Counted from the stretch's first letter, positions 1 through 9,136 are shown. The stretch: 50,854 nucleotides of DNA from Acidisphaera sp. (GCA_019240395.1 JAFAYM010000056.1:1-50854), one strand, 5' to 3'. Program-made: numbers and translations. The notes: a model not told the origin generated them from the letters alone.

Positions 1-1554
1 GACAGTGCGCGGCCAAGCCGCCAGGCGGCGGATCAGCGCCAACTCCGGCTCCGCCTGCAGGCTGCCGAGCGGCGCCGCGGCCAGGGCTGCCTCGCCGGTC
101 TCGGCGGTGCCGAACTGCTCGGCGGCCAAGCGCAGCACCGAGCGGCAGCGGGCGTGGGCGTACTGCACATAGAAGACCGGGTTGTCGCGAGTCTGGGCCA
201 CCGCGAGATCCAGATCGAACTCCATCTGCGCGTCGTTCTTGCGCATCAGCATGGTGAAGCGCACCGCGTCCCGCCCGACCTCGTCGAGGAGGTCGCGCAA
301 GGTCACGTAGGTGCCGGCGCGCTTGGACATGCGCAGCGGCGCGCCACCCTTCATGACGTGCACGATCTGGCACACCACCGCCTCGAAGCGCACCGGACGC
401 TCGCTGCGGAGCGCCTGCACGGCGGCGCGCATGCGCGGCACGTAGCCGCCGTGATCGGCGCCGAGCACGTCGATCAGGATGTCCGCGCCGCGCCGGATCT
501 TGTCGGCGTGGTAGGCGATGTCGTTGGCGAAATACGTGTTGCTGCCGTCGGATTTGCGGAGCGGCCGGTCGACGTCGTCGCCGAAGCGGGTGGAGCGGAA
601 CAGCGTCTGCTCGCGCGGCTCCCAGTCCTCCGGCTGCTTGCCCTTCGGCGGTTCCAGCGTGCCGCGATAGATCAGCCCGTCGCGTTCGAGCTGTGCGATC
701 ACCTGCTCCACCGCGCCGGCTTCGAGCAGGCCGCGTTCGGAGGTGAAGACGTCCTGCATCACCCCGAGTGCCGCCAGATCCTCGCGTATCGAGCGCAGCA
801 TGGCGTCGACCGTGAAGTCGCGCACCTCGTCGAGCCAGAGTGCCGGGTCGGCGATCGTCAGATCCGGTCCGGCGAGGGCAGCACCCCGCTCGGCAGCCAG
901 CGCCGCGCCGACCGGGACCAGGTACTCGCCGGGATACTGCAAGCCGCCCGGCACCAGGGCCGCGAAGGCGTCTTCGGTCAGCGACGTGCCGAGCGCCTGC
1001 AAGTAGCGCCAGTACGCGGCCCAGGCGAGCGCCGTGACCTGGGCGCCAGCGTCGTTGACGTAGAATTCCCGGGTGACGGCGAAGCCGGTCTTGGCGAGCA
1101 GGTTGGCCAGAGCGTCGCCCACCACCGCGCCGCGGCAGTGGCCGACATGGATCGGGCCGGTCGGATTCGTCGAGACGTATTCAACGTTCACCGGCACCGC
1201 GCCGCCGATCCGGCTGTCGCCATAGCCGGTGCCGGCGCGCAGAATGGCCGGCAGCACGGCGCGCAGCGTGTCCGGTCGCAGGCGCAGATTGACGAAGCCG
1301 GGGCCCGCCGCCTCGGCACCGGCGACCTCCGGCAAGCACGCGAGCTCGGCCGCCAGTGCGGCGGCGATCCGCGCCGGCGGCTGGCGCGCTTGGCGGGCGA
1401 CCACCAGCGCCGCGTTGGTCGCCATGTCGCCATGGGCGGGATCGCGGGTGGGCGTCACCTCGACGCGCTCGGCGGCTGCCTCGGGCAGGTCCGGCAGCAC
1501 CGCCCGCACCGCCTCCAGCACGCGCAGCCGGATGGTGGAGAAGATGTCGGTCAT
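1..1554 (-). CDS. argS: arginyl-tRNA synthetase (3' end cut by window edge)
   Basis: Charges tRNA-Arg with arginine in the cytoplasm. The reading frame is open from ATG at 1554 to the window edge, about 518 codons; the family is usually near 580-590, so the end of the anticodon-binding domain is missing. Visible motifs are the class I HIGH equivalent in PIHVGH (around residue 135), the preceding NVEYVSTNPTGP stretch typical of ArgS, and the MSKRAGT element that replaces KMSKS. The N-terminal Add1 tRNA-recognition domain precedes HIGH. The start lies 3 nt after the stop codon of the dGTPase gene, so the two are almost certainly co-transcribed, an arrangement familiar in alphaproteobacteria. 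No frameshift was seen. Confidence 0.95.
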   Translation of the reverse strand, partial: MTDIFSTIRLRVLEAVRAVLPDLPEAAAERVEVTPTRDPAHGDMATNAALVVARQARQPPARIAAALAAELACLPEVAGAEAAGPGFVNLRLRPDTLRAVLPAILRAGTGYGDSRIGGAVPVNVEYVSTNPTGPIHVGHCRGAVVGDALANLLAKTGFAVTREFYVNDAGAQVTALAWAAYWRYLQALGTSLTEDAFAALVPGGLQYPGEYLVPVGAALAAERGAALAGPDLTIADPALWLDEVRDFTVDAMLRSIREDLAALGVMQDVFTSERGLLEAGAVEQVIAQLERDGLIYRGTLEPPKGKQPEDWEPREQTLFRSTRFGDDVDRPLRKSDGSNTYFANDIAYHADKIRRGADILIDVLGADHGGYVPRMRAAVQALRSERPVRFEAVVCQIVHVMKGGAPLRMSKRAGTYVTLRDLLDEVGRDAVRFTMLMRKNDAQMEFDLDLAVAQTRDNPVFYVQYAHARCRSVLRLAAEQFGTAETGEAALAAAPLGSLQAEPELALIRRLAAWPRTV

Positions 1555-1557
1555 CGG

Positions 1558-2736
1558 TCAGCCCGGAATTGCGAGGTCTGTGAGGCGCCGGTACTCGTCG
1601 AGTGCGAAGCGATCGGTCATGCCCGCAATGTAGTCGGTGACGATCAGGGCGGCGCGCGGCGATCCGCCGGCCTCGCCGGCGCGGGCCCGCCACTCCCCCG
1701 GGAGCAGCGCCGGCTCGGCGTGCAGCAGGCGGAACAGCGCCTCCGTCAGCTTGCGCGCCTTGCTGGTCATCCGGTTGACCCGCCAGTGGTGGTACATGCG
1801 GGCGCGCAGGAAGTCCTTGATCACCGCGTTGGCCTCCGCCATCGCCGGGCTGAATCCCACGACGGGGCGCCTGGCGTGACGGATCGCATCGACGCCGGCG
1901 GGGTCAAGCGCGGTGATCCGCCGTCGGGTCTCTTCGAGCAGGTCGACGACCAGGGCGTCGATCACCCGCCGGATCGTCTCGTGGCGCAGGCGCGGCGGCG
2001 GCAGATCGGGGCCGGAGCGCCGCGCCGCCTCCAGCGCCTCGGAGACCACGGGCAGGTGGGCGATGTCGTCCGGCCCGAACAGCTCGGCGCGCATGCCATC
2101 GTCGAGGTCGTGGCTGTGATAGGCGATGTCGTCGGCCATCGCCGCGACCTGTGCCTCGGCCGAGGGATAGCTGGCGAGGTCGAGCTTGAGGACCTGGTCG
2201 TACTCCGCGAGGTAGGGCGGCGGCTTGTGCACCGGGCCATTGTGCTTGGCCATGCCCTCGAGCGTCTCCCAGGTGAGGTTAAGCCCGTCAAAGGCGGCGT
2301 AGCGGCCCTCCAGCCGGGTGACCACGCGCAGCGCCTGGGCGTTGTGGTCAAAGCCGCCAAACGGCTTGTTCATCGCCGCCAGCGCGTCCTCGCCGGCATG
2401 GCCGAAGGGCGGATGGCCGAGGTCGTGGGCCAGCGCCAGCGCCTCGGCAAGGTCCTCGTCCAGCCCGAGGGCGCGGGCGATCGAGCGGGCGATCTGCGCC
2501 ACCTCCAGGCTGTGGGTGAGGCGGGTGCGGAAGAAGTCCCCCTCGTGGTTGACGAAGACCTGGGTCTTGTATTGCAGGGTGCGGAAGGCGGAGCTGTGGA
2601 TGACGCGGTCGCGGTCGCGCTGCCAGGGGCTTCGTGTGGGACTCTCCGGCTCCGGATGGAGCCGGCCGCGCGAGGTCTCGGGGCGGACGGCCCACGGCGC
2701 CAGGAAGGATGGGGCGGCCAGGGAGGGTGGGCGCAT
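1558..2736 (-). CDS. dgt: deoxyguanosinetriphosphate triphosphohydrolase-like protein
   Basis: HD-domain dNTP triphosphohydrolase, expected to cleave dNTPs to deoxynucleoside and triphosphate and so influence dNTP pools. The 392-residue product shows the N-terminal RDRDRVIHSSAFRTLQYKTQVF block and then the metal-binding HD signature in THSLEVAQIAR and ALAHDLGHPPFGHAGEDAL, in the order expected for the dGTPase family. I chose ATG 2736 (MRPPSLAAPS); the open frame continues further upstream but runs into the divergent erpA gene and the extra residues resemble nothing. The start lies 78 bp from the divergent erpA start, so both promoters must sit in that short gap. It is followed after 3 nt by argS. 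Confidence 0.93.
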   Translation of the reverse strand: MRPPSLAAPSFLAPWAVRPETSRGRLHPEPESPTRSPWQRDRDRVIHSSAFRTLQYKTQVFVNHEGDFFRTRLTHSLEVAQIARSIARALGLDEDLAEALALAHDLGHPPFGHAGEDALAAMNKPFGGFDHNAQALRVVTRLEGRYAAFDGLNLTWETLEGMAKHNGPVHKPPPYLAEYDQVLKLDLASYPSAEAQVAAMADDIAYHSHDLDDGMRAELFGPDDIAHLPVVSEALEAARRSGPDLPPPRLRHETIRRVIDALVVDLLEETRRRITALDPAGVDAIRHARRPVVGFSPAMAEANAVIKDFLRARMYHHWRVNRMTSKARKLTEALFRLLHAEPALLPGEWRARAGEAGGSPRAALIVTDYIAGMTDRFALDEYRRLTDLAIPG

Positions 2737-2814
2737 GGCCGGCGGCTTACACCGCGCCCCCTGAAGCAGCAACGCTCCCTTCAATGCGGACCCGGCCTGT
2801 CCTATGTTCAGGAC

Positions 2815-3153
2815 ATGGAGACGCAGGCCGAGTTCGCCGTCAGCCCCCGAGCCGCCGCCCGGATCGCCGAAATCGTCGCCGCCCAGCCCGCGGCGGCAGC
2901 GCTGCGCGTCTCGGTGCTGGCCGGCGGCTGCAGCGGCTTTCAGTACCGCTTCGAGCTGGACACGCAGCGCCAGCCCGATGACCTGGTCATCGAGCGCGAC
3001 GGCGCCCGCGTGCTGGTGGATCCGGCGAGCCTCGATCTGCTGGGCGGCGGCGAGCTCGACTACACGGACGAGCTGATGGGCAGCCACTTCGCCGTGCGCA
3101 ACCCGAACGCCACGTCGGCCTGCGGCTGCGGCACCAGCTTCGCCATCGAGTGA
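2815..3153 (+). CDS. erpA: iron-sulfur cluster insertion protein, ErpA/IscA type
   Basis: A-type carrier that binds a nascent Fe-S cluster and passes it to apo-enzymes. The 112-residue protein has the three conserved cysteines of the HesB/IscA/ErpA family: Cys39 in LAGGCSGFQY, and Cys103 and Cys105 in the C-terminal CGCGTSF motif. The spacing (63 residues between the first two) is canonical. ATG 2815 is the only sensible start; a much longer open frame in the same phase extends upstream through dgt and argS, but that part is an antisense artefact of high GC. It is followed 13 nt later by xthA, with which it probably forms a two-gene operon. ErpA versus IscA cannot be separated by eye, but the dgt-argS context favours ErpA. 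Confidence 0.88.
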   Translation: METQAEFAVSPRAAARIAEIVAAQPAAAALRVSVLAGGCSGFQYRFELDTQRQPDDLVIERDGARVLVDPASLDLLGGGELDYTDELMGSHFAVRNPNATSACGCGTSFAIE

Positions 3154-3166
3154 AGTTTCCGATCGA

Positions 3167-3937
3167 GTGAAGATTGGCACCTGGAACGTCAACTCCATCC
3201 GCAGCCGCGCCGGCCATGTGCGGCGGTGGCTGGAACGCGCCGCTCCGGACGTCCTGCTGCTGCAGGAGATCAAGTGCGAGGCGCCCGCCTTTCCCTGCGA
3301 CAGCTTCGAGCCGCTCGGCTACCGCTGCGAGATCGTCGGCCAGAAATCCTATAACGGCGTGGCGGTGCTCTCTCGCCTACCCTGCGAGATCAGGCTGCGC
3401 GCGCTGCCCGGCCTGCCGCAGGACGATGCGCAGGCCCGCTACGTCGAGGCGGTGTGCGAGGGCATCGCGATCGGCGGCATCTATCTGCCGAACGGCAATT
3501 CGGGGGGCGAGGCCGGCTACGCCTACAAGCTCGCCTGGATGGACCGGCTGATCGAGAGGGCCGCGGCGCTGCTGGAGGCCGACACGCCGACGGTGCTGGC
3601 TGGCGACTACAACGTCTGTCCGGGGGATGATGATTTCTCCCCCGGCCTGCTGGCGCCGGGGGATGCGCTGATCCGCCCGGAGACCCGGGCGCGGTTCCGC
3701 TCCCTGCTCTGGCTGGGCCTGACCGACGCGATACGGGCGCTGCAGCCGACCGGGCGCGCCTTCACGTTCTGGGACTATCAGGCGGGCTGCTGGCCGCGCG
3801 ACAAGGGGTTGCGCCTCGATCACGCGCTGCTCTCGCCGACGCTTGCCGAGCGCCTGATCGCCGCGGTGCCCGACCGGCGCGAGCGCGGCGAGGATCAGCC
3901 CTCCGATCATGTCCCGGTGCTGATCGAGATCGCCTGA
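3167..3937 (+). CDS. xthA: exodeoxyribonuclease III
   Basis: Class II AP endonuclease and 3'-5' exonuclease of base-excision repair. The 256-residue length fits the family. Visible landmarks in order are the N-terminal GTWNVNSIRSR (active-site Asn), LLLQEIKC (metal-binding Glu), GGIYLPNG, LAGDYNVCP (catalytic Asp/Asn pair) and the C-terminal SDHVPVLIEI (catalytic His). The start is GTG 3167; the reading frame begins MKIGTWNV, so nothing further upstream is needed. It is the second gene after erpA and ends 11 bp before the convergent hydrolase gene. No truncation or missing catalytic residue was seen. Confidence 0.93.
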   Translation: MKIGTWNVNSIRSRAGHVRRWLERAAPDVLLLQEIKCEAPAFPCDSFEPLGYRCEIVGQKSYNGVAVLSRLPCEIRLRALPGLPQDDAQARYVEAVCEGIAIGGIYLPNGNSGGEAGYAYKLAWMDRLIERAAALLEADTPTVLAGDYNVCPGDDDFSPGLLAPGDALIRPETRARFRSLLWLGLTDAIRALQPTGRAFTFWDYQAGCWPRDKGLRLDHALLSPTLAERLIAAVPDRRERGEDQPSDHVPVLIEIA

Positions 3938-3948
3938 CGGCCTCTGCC

Positions 3949-5205
3949 TCACGTCTGGCGTTGCAGCCAGCGGAGGATGGCGGGAATGCAGTCGCGGTGG
4001 GCGTACAGGCCATGCTTGAAGCGATAATCGCGTGTCCGGATGTTCCATTCGCGCACGCCGGCGGGCGCGTCGCGAACCAGGCCGATGCTGGGACTGCCCG
4101 GCAGTGTCGTGACGGTGACGTCGCCCTCGGCGTCCGGGGCGGAATTGACGCTGATGCCGACCAATCCGCCCATCAGCAGGAACTCCCGTCCGGCGGCGGA
4201 ACGGCCGATCGCTTCCAGCAGCGAGCCGCAGAGAAACAGCGAGAGCGTGCCGAGGATCGCCAGCAAGCCGATGTGCGTCCAGACGCCCCGCAGCGCGAGC
4301 AGCGGGACAAAGAACAGGCTGAGGATCGCCAGCGCGAAGGTGGCGACGCGCGAGACGCCTGACCCGAGGATCGCCTGGATGGCGCCCCCGGCGAGTGCCA
4401 TGCCGGCCTCGTCGTCGGTGCCGCGGAGCACCAGGATGCGGCACCGCGCCAGGCCCGGCACCCTCGGCGCATCGAGGCGCGGCACCCGCATCAACGCGTC
4501 CTCTCGCGCCCCGGTGCTCGTCAGCAGCAGGCCGAGCAGAAGATCGACGAGTGGAAACGGGAGCACGTACCAGAAGCTCGGCTGCGCGAGCATCGCCGGG
4601 ATCGGCGGCAGCAGGCCGACGCTGCCGGCGACCAGGAAACCCCCGACCGTCACGGTAAAGCTGGCGACGGTGCGGCGCAGCCTGGTGAGGCCGGCGCGCC
4701 TGGCAAACGCCTTGCCGTACGCCTCGGTGTAGCGGCCGTCCTCCTGCACGTTCATTGCGGTCCACAGGTCGATGAACGGGGTTGCGAGCGTGACGATGTG
4801 AAGGTCGGTTTCGGTGCGGCGGTAGCGGCGCGCCGCCTCGAGCGCGATATTGCCGCCGTGGCTATGGGCGATGACGATCTGCAGGCAGGCCGGGTCGACT
4901 GCCGCGTCCTCATCGAGCCGCTTGCCGAGCTGCTGTGCCATCCGGTCGCGCTCGAGGACGGAGTTGCTGCCCGACCAGTTCACGGTGTTCATGCGCGGCC
5001 GGAAGCCATGGGCCGACAGCGCCTCCTTCAGGTCGTCGTGGAAATAGCCGCCCGGCTCGGACCAGATCGGCCGGGCGAGCCGGCGTCCCAGCAAGGTCTT
5101 TCCCGGACGGAAGCCGCGGCCCCAGGTGCCGTGCACGAGATAGACCTGCGCCAGCCGCTCCGCCTGCAACTGCATGCCGCACCGATCTCCGCGGAAAAAT
5201 CGCAT
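3949..5205 (-). CDS. membrane-spanning alpha/beta hydrolase (lipase-like)
   Basis: A 418-residue protein that looks like a lipase-fold serine hydrolase with inserted membrane segments. Near the N-terminus it has the HGTWG oxyanion-type turn, then a nucleophile elbow in IVIAHSHGGN (Ser in an AHSHG context), and a candidate catalytic His in the C-terminal YAHRDCIP. Between residues about 180 and 340 there are several hydrophobic stretches, including LLGLLLTS and the run around FALAILSLFFVPLLAL, suggesting three or more transmembrane helices that split the hydrolase core. The start is either ATG 5205 or the internal ATG at 5175; I give the longer form. It is transcribed away from the SDR gene and convergent with xthA. 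The substrate is unknown; an ester or lipid is a guess from the fold. Confidence 0.75.
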   Translation of the reverse strand: MRFFRGDRCGMQLQAERLAQVYLVHGTWGRGFRPGKTLLGRRLARPIWSEPGGYFHDDLKEALSAHGFRPRMNTVNWSGSNSVLERDRMAQQLGKRLDEDAAVDPACLQIVIAHSHGGNIALEAARRYRRTETDLHIVTLATPFIDLWTAMNVQEDGRYTEAYGKAFARRAGLTRLRRTVASFTVTVGGFLVAGSVGLLPPIPAMLAQPSFWYVLPFPLVDLLLGLLLTSTGAREDALMRVPRLDAPRVPGLARCRILVLRGTDDEAGMALAGGAIQAILGSGVSRVATFALAILSLFFVPLLALRGVWTHIGLLAILGTLSLFLCGSLLEAIGRSAAGREFLLMGGLVGISVNSAPDAEGDVTVTTLPGSPSIGLVRDAPAGVREWNIRTRDYRFKHGLYAHRDCIPAILRWLQRQT

Positions 5206-5371
5206 TCGATCATGCGGGTGCAGCTGACGCCACCGGCCGGCGGCCGAGCGGGGATCGGCGCCGCTCGGCGCCGACGCGAAGCGGCGCGACCGCTTGGGAG
5301 CGTCCTTGATGCGACCCGTGTCGCCGGGCCACGCTCAAGGGGCTGGGCGCCCTCAGGAAGTGAGCAACGCA

Positions 5372-6145
5372 ATGGAACAGGCCTCGATGAACCTGCTGCG
5401 CGGAGACCATGCCCTGGTGACAGGCGCCGCGTCGGGTATCGGCCGCGCCATCGCCGTGACGCTTGCACGAGAGGGCGCCAGTGTCGTCCTGGCCGATATC
5501 GTGGCGGATCGGAACGCGTCGGTCGCTCGGGAGATCGCCGATGCCGGCGGAAGCACCGAAGCCGTCACTGCCGATCTCTCGACCCGGGACGGGTGGCGCG
5601 GGCTGCTGGACGGCTTCGGGGACAGGCTGCCCAGCATTTTCGTGCATGCCGCCTGCCCTCCGCGGCACGAGGCGGACACGCCGCTGGCCGTCGCCGAGGA
5701 GATATTCGATGCGATGATCACCACCAACATCCGCTCCGGGTTTTTCCTCGGGCGAGAGCTCGGCCGCCGCATGAAGGCGGAGAAGGTATCCGGGCGGATG
5801 CTGTTCGTGACCTCGCTGCACGCGCAATCGCCCCGCAACCTCCCGCATTATTCGGCGGGGAAGGCCGGCATGACGATGGTGATGAAGGAGCTGGCGCGCG
5901 AGCTCGGCCCGGCGGGGATCCGCGTCAACGCCCTGGCTCCCGGGGCTGTGCCGGGCGGGGGTGCCGAGATCCCGGCCTCATTCGCCGACAAGATACCGAT
6001 GCGGCGGACCGGCTCGCCCGACGATCTCGCGGGCATGGCGCTGGCTCTCCTGGCGGACCGCTTTTCCCGGTATGTCACCGGCACCACGATCGTCGTCGAC
6101 GGCGGGATTTCGCTCTATAACTGGATACCGTTCACCGAGGACTGA
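5372..6145 (+). CDS. short-chain dehydrogenase/reductase family oxidoreductase
   Basis: NAD(P)-dependent Rossmann-fold oxidoreductase of 257 residues. It has the cofactor motif TGAASGIG near the N-terminus, catalytic Ser in VTSLHAQ and the YSAGK pair (Tyr-x3-Lys), followed by RVNALAPGAV and a C-terminal VVDGGIS, all standard for classical SDRs. One departure is that the usual NNAG structural motif reads HAACPP here. I chose ATG 5372, which has AGGAAG about 12 nt upstream; the frame is open further up but that segment is low-complexity. The gene stands 108 bp before the Baeyer-Villiger-type monooxygenase, so the two may work on the same alcohol/ketone, although the gap leaves room for a separate promoter. 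Confidence 0.85.
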   Translation: MEQASMNLLRGDHALVTGAASGIGRAIAVTLAREGASVVLADIVADRNASVAREIADAGGSTEAVTADLSTRDGWRGLLDGFGDRLPSIFVHAACPPRHEADTPLAVAEEIFDAMITTNIRSGFFLGRELGRRMKAEKVSGRMLFVTSLHAQSPRNLPHYSAGKAGMTMVMKELARELGPAGIRVNALAPGAVPGGGAEIPASFADKIPMRRTGSPDDLAGMALALLADRFSRYVTGTTIVVDGGISLYNWIPFTED

Positions 6146-6148
6146 CGG

Positions 6149-6178
6149 TTGGGCGATTGACGCTTGGGCGATTGACGC
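6149..6178. repeat. two tandem copies of a 15-bp unit
   Basis: The unit TTGGGCGATTGACGC occurs twice in perfect tandem (6149-6163 and 6164-6178) directly after the SDR stop codon and 75 bp before the monooxygenase start. It is intergenic, so the duplication is unconstrained. Each copy contains TTGAC, so a duplicated promoter element is possible, but no convincing -10 follows. Polymerase slippage is the simplest explanation. Confidence 0.8.
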
Positions 6179-6253
6179 GGGCGGAGCCCTCGCCTTGGCC
6201 GCGGCGCGACCGCAGCATAGACTGGGAATACGACGAAGGGAGCGATCGCGCAG

Positions 6254-7861
6254 ATGTCCACGGCCAGCACTGAGTTCGATGCGATCATCGTGGGCGCCGG
6301 CTTCGCGGGTCTGTATCAGCTGCATCTGCTGCGCGACCGGCTTGGGCTGCGCGCCCGCGTGCTGGAGGCGGCCGAGGGGGTCGGCGGCACCTGGTACTGG
6401 AACCGCTACCCCGGCGCGCGCTGTGACTCCGAGAGCTTTTACTACTCCTACAGCTTCTCGCATGAGCTGGAGCAGGAGTGGGAGTGGACCGAGCGCTATC
6501 CCGAGCAGCCGGAGATCCTGCGCTACCTCAATCATGTGGCCGATCGCTTCGCGCTGCGGCCTGACATCCAGCTCGGCACCAGGGTCGTCGGCGCGCAATT
6601 CGATGCAGAGCGGCAACGCTGGCGGGTGACGACCCAGGACGGCGAGGCGTTCTCGGCGCAGTTCCTGATCACCGCCGTCGGCTGCCTGTCCACCGCCAAC
6701 CTGCCCGCCCTCCCCGGGATCGACAGCTTCACCGGGCAGGTCTTGCACACCGGCTTGTGGCCGCATGAGGGCGTGGATTTCTCGGGCAAGCGGGTCGGGC
6801 TGATCGGCACCGGATCGACCGGCATCCAGGCGGCCCCGGTGATCGCCCAGACGGCGAAGCAGCTCGTGGTGTTCCAGCGTACACCGAATTACAGCGTCCC
6901 CGCCCGCAACGGCCCGCTCGATGCGCAGACGCAACGGGAGACCAAGGAGAACTACGCCGAGATCCGCCGCAAGTCGCGCTCCTCGACAAACGGTCACCCC
7001 TTCAGCGTCGCCCCCGAGGGTGCGTTGGAGGTGTCCGAAGCTGAGCGCGCGGCGCGATACGAGGCGGCGTGGCAGCGCGGCGGGTTGTGGTTCCGGGCCT
7101 CCTTCAAGGACATCATGACCTGCCCGCGGGCGAACGAGACGGCCGCCGAATTCATCCGCGCCAAGATCCGCGAGGTGGTCAAGGACCCGGAGGTAGCGGA
7201 GCGGCTGACGCCGCGCGATTATCCGTTCGCGGCCAAGCGCCCGCCGATCGACACCGATTACTTCGAAACCTTCAACCGCGACAACGTCCTGCTGGTGGAT
7301 CTGCGCAAGGCGCAGATCGATGCGATCGTGCCGCAGGGGGTGCGGACCGGCGAGGCGGTGTACCCGCTCGACGTGATCGTGTTCGCCACCGGGTTCGATG
7401 CGTTGACCGGGCCGCTGCTGGCGTTGAACATCGAGGGCGAAGGCGGCGTGAGCCTGCGGAAGCGCTGGGCGGCCGGTCCGCGCACCTATCTCGGCCTGCA
7501 GATGCCGGGGTTCCCCAACCTGTTCACCATCACCGGGCCGGGCAGCCCGTCCGTGCTGACCAACATGCCGATCGCCATCGAGCAGCACGCCGAGTGGATC
7601 GCCGACTGCATCGCCCACCTGCGCGCACAAGGCTTGCGCCGAATCGAGGCGACGGAGCCGGCGAGCGAGGCCTGGGCGGCGGAGGTGAACCGGGCAGCAG
7701 AGGCCACCCTGCTGCCCATGGCGTCGTCATCCTGGTACCTCGGCGCCAACATCCCGGGCAAGCCGCGCGTCTTCATGCCTTACGCCGGCGGAATGGCACA
7801 CTACGCCAGGCTGTGCCAGGAGGTCGCGGCCGAAGGCTACCGCGGCTTCGAGCTGAGCTGA
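6254..7861 (+). CDS. Baeyer-Villiger-type FAD-containing monooxygenase
   Basis: Flavin- and NADPH-dependent monooxygenase expected to insert oxygen next to a ketone carbonyl, giving an ester or lactone. The 535-residue protein begins with the FAD-binding GAGFAG (residues 14-19), then the GVGGTWYWNRYPGARCDSES block shared by cyclohexanone monooxygenase relatives. It carries the full fingerprint FxGxxxHxxxW as FTGQVLHTGLWP (Phe159, Gly161, His165, Trp169) and a second dinucleotide motif GTGSTG (185-190). Length fits the class. ATG 6254 follows GAAGGGAGCG. It ends 49 bp before a hairpin and is convergent with the acyl-CoA dehydrogenases. The preceding SDR could supply the ketone. The natural substrate cannot be told; cyclic or aryl ketones are typical of the family. 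Confidence 0.9.
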   Translation: MSTASTEFDAIIVGAGFAGLYQLHLLRDRLGLRARVLEAAEGVGGTWYWNRYPGARCDSESFYYSYSFSHELEQEWEWTERYPEQPEILRYLNHVADRFALRPDIQLGTRVVGAQFDAERQRWRVTTQDGEAFSAQFLITAVGCLSTANLPALPGIDSFTGQVLHTGLWPHEGVDFSGKRVGLIGTGSTGIQAAPVIAQTAKQLVVFQRTPNYSVPARNGPLDAQTQRETKENYAEIRRKSRSSTNGHPFSVAPEGALEVSEAERAARYEAAWQRGGLWFRASFKDIMTCPRANETAAEFIRAKIREVVKDPEVAERLTPRDYPFAAKRPPIDTDYFETFNRDNVLLVDLRKAQIDAIVPQGVRTGEAVYPLDVIVFATGFDALTGPLLALNIEGEGGVSLRKRWAAGPRTYLGLQMPGFPNLFTITGPGSPSVLTNMPIAIEQHAEWIADCIAHLRAQGLRRIEATEPASEAWAAEVNRAAEATLLPMASSSWYLGANIPGKPRVFMPYAGGMAHYARLCQEVAAEGYRGFELS

Positions 7862-7909
7862 CCGGCGGCGCCGAAGAGGTGCAATTCCCGGATCTCAGAA
7901 TGCCCCAAA

Positions 7910-7931
7910 CGACAGTGCAGTTTCACTGTCG
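7910..7931. terminator. hairpin between convergent genes
   Basis: CGACAGTG, a 6-nt loop, then CACTGTCG form a perfect 8-bp stem in the 98-bp gap between the monooxygenase (plus) and the acyl-CoA dehydrogenase (minus). There is no T-run on either side, so this is a candidate bidirectional terminator rather than a textbook intrinsic one. Confidence 0.5.
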
Positions 7932-7959
7932 GACCACTGGGACGGCATGACCATTCGAA

Positions 7960-9129
7960 TCACTTGGCTAAGCCCGACCCTGAAGGCAAGTCGCCAAGCA
8001 AACCGCCCGACGCGGTCACCTCGCGCAGATGGTGCTCGGTGTCGCCGAACAGACTCTCGATGATCGTCAGGCGCTTGAAGTAGTGCCCGGCCAGGTACTC
8101 CATGGTCATGCCGATCCCGCCATGCAGCTGGATCGACTGCTGGCCGACGAAGCGTGCGGAGCGGTTCACCTGCACCTTGGCGCCGGCGACGGCCGCATGT
8201 CCCTCCGGCGTGCCGGCCATCATCGTCGCATACATCGCCATGGAGCGCGCCTGCTCGATCGCCACCACCATGTCGACGGCGCGGTGCTGCAGCACCTGGA
8301 AGCTGCCGATCGTCACGCCGAACTGCTTGCGCGTCTTCAGATACTCCAAGGTGAGCGCGTGTAGCGCGTCCATCGCGCCGACCGCTTCGGCCGACAATGC
8401 CGCCAGCGCCGCATCCACCGCCAGCCGAATCGGCGCCGCGGCGCCGCCGACCGGCCCCAGCACGGCGTCCGGGGTCAGCTCCACCCCCTCCAGCAGAATC
8501 TCGGCGGCGCGCTGTCCATCCTGCGTGGGATAGCCGCGCCGCGAGACGCCGGGCACCCCGGCTTCGACCAGAAAGAGAGTAATGCCGTCACGATCCCGCC
8601 GCTCGCCGCCGGTGCGCGCGCTCACCACCAGCAGGTCGGCGCAGTCGCCGTGCAGCACCACGCTCTTGGCGCCGTCGAGCCGCCAGCCGTCGCCGGCCCG
8701 GCGCGCTGTCGTCGCGACATCGTCGAGATCGTAGCGCGCTTGCGCCTCGCCATGCGCGAAGGCCAGCTTCAGCGAGCCGTCCGCCACTCTCGGCACCAGC
8801 CGCGCCTGCTTCGCCTCGCTGCCGGCGAGACGCAGCAGGCCGCCGCCGAGCACCACGGTCGCCAGATAGGGCTCCAGCGCCAAGCCGCGGCCGAACGCCT
8901 CCATGACGATCATCAGCTCGACAGCGCCGCCGCCGAACCCGCCATGCCGCTCGGCGAACGGCAACCCGAGCAGGCCGAGCTCGGCATACTGCGCCCAGAC
9001 CCGCTCGCTCCAGCCATGCGGCTCGGCGGCATGGGCGCGGCGCTTCTCCAGGCTGCCATAGGCATCGCCCATCAGCCGCCCGACGCTGTCGGCGAGCAGA
9101 CGCTGTTCGTCGGTGAGGTCGAAATCCAT
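7960..9129 (-). CDS. acyl-CoA dehydrogenase family protein
   Basis: FAD-dependent alpha,beta-dehydrogenation of an acyl-CoA thioester. The 389-residue product begins MDFDLTDEQRLLADSVGRL, has an acyl-CoA dehydrogenase middle domain with LAFAHGEAQARYDL, and ends with the LHGGIGMTMEYLAGHYFKR element typical of this family. The open frame extends 18 codons further upstream, but ATG 9129 aligns with relatives and lies 7 nt after the stop of the neighbouring dehydrogenase gene. Two adjacent, divergent acyl-CoA dehydrogenase genes of this type often encode the two subunits of a heterotetrameric enzyme, as known for actinobacterial steroid side-chain dehydrogenases. That is an inference here. Confidence 0.9.
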   Translation of the reverse strand: MDFDLTDEQRLLADSVGRLMGDAYGSLEKRRAHAAEPHGWSERVWAQYAELGLLGLPFAERHGGFGGGAVELMIVMEAFGRGLALEPYLATVVLGGGLLRLAGSEAKQARLVPRVADGSLKLAFAHGEAQARYDLDDVATTARRAGDGWRLDGAKSVVLHGDCADLLVVSARTGGERRDRDGITLFLVEAGVPGVSRRGYPTQDGQRAAEILLEGVELTPDAVLGPVGGAAAPIRLAVDAALAALSAEAVGAMDALHALTLEYLKTRKQFGVTIGSFQVLQHRAVDMVVAIEQARSMAMYATMMAGTPEGHAAVAGAKVQVNRSARFVGQQSIQLHGGIGMTMEYLAGHYFKRLTIIESLFGDTEHHLREVTASGGLLGDLPSGSGLAK

Positions 9130-9136
9130 CGCGGCC

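Noticed and set aside
154-2814. Very long open frame on the plus strand continuing into erpA
   Set aside because: It is antisense to argS and dgt, both of which have full family motifs; only the part from 2815 is real. High GC makes such frames common.
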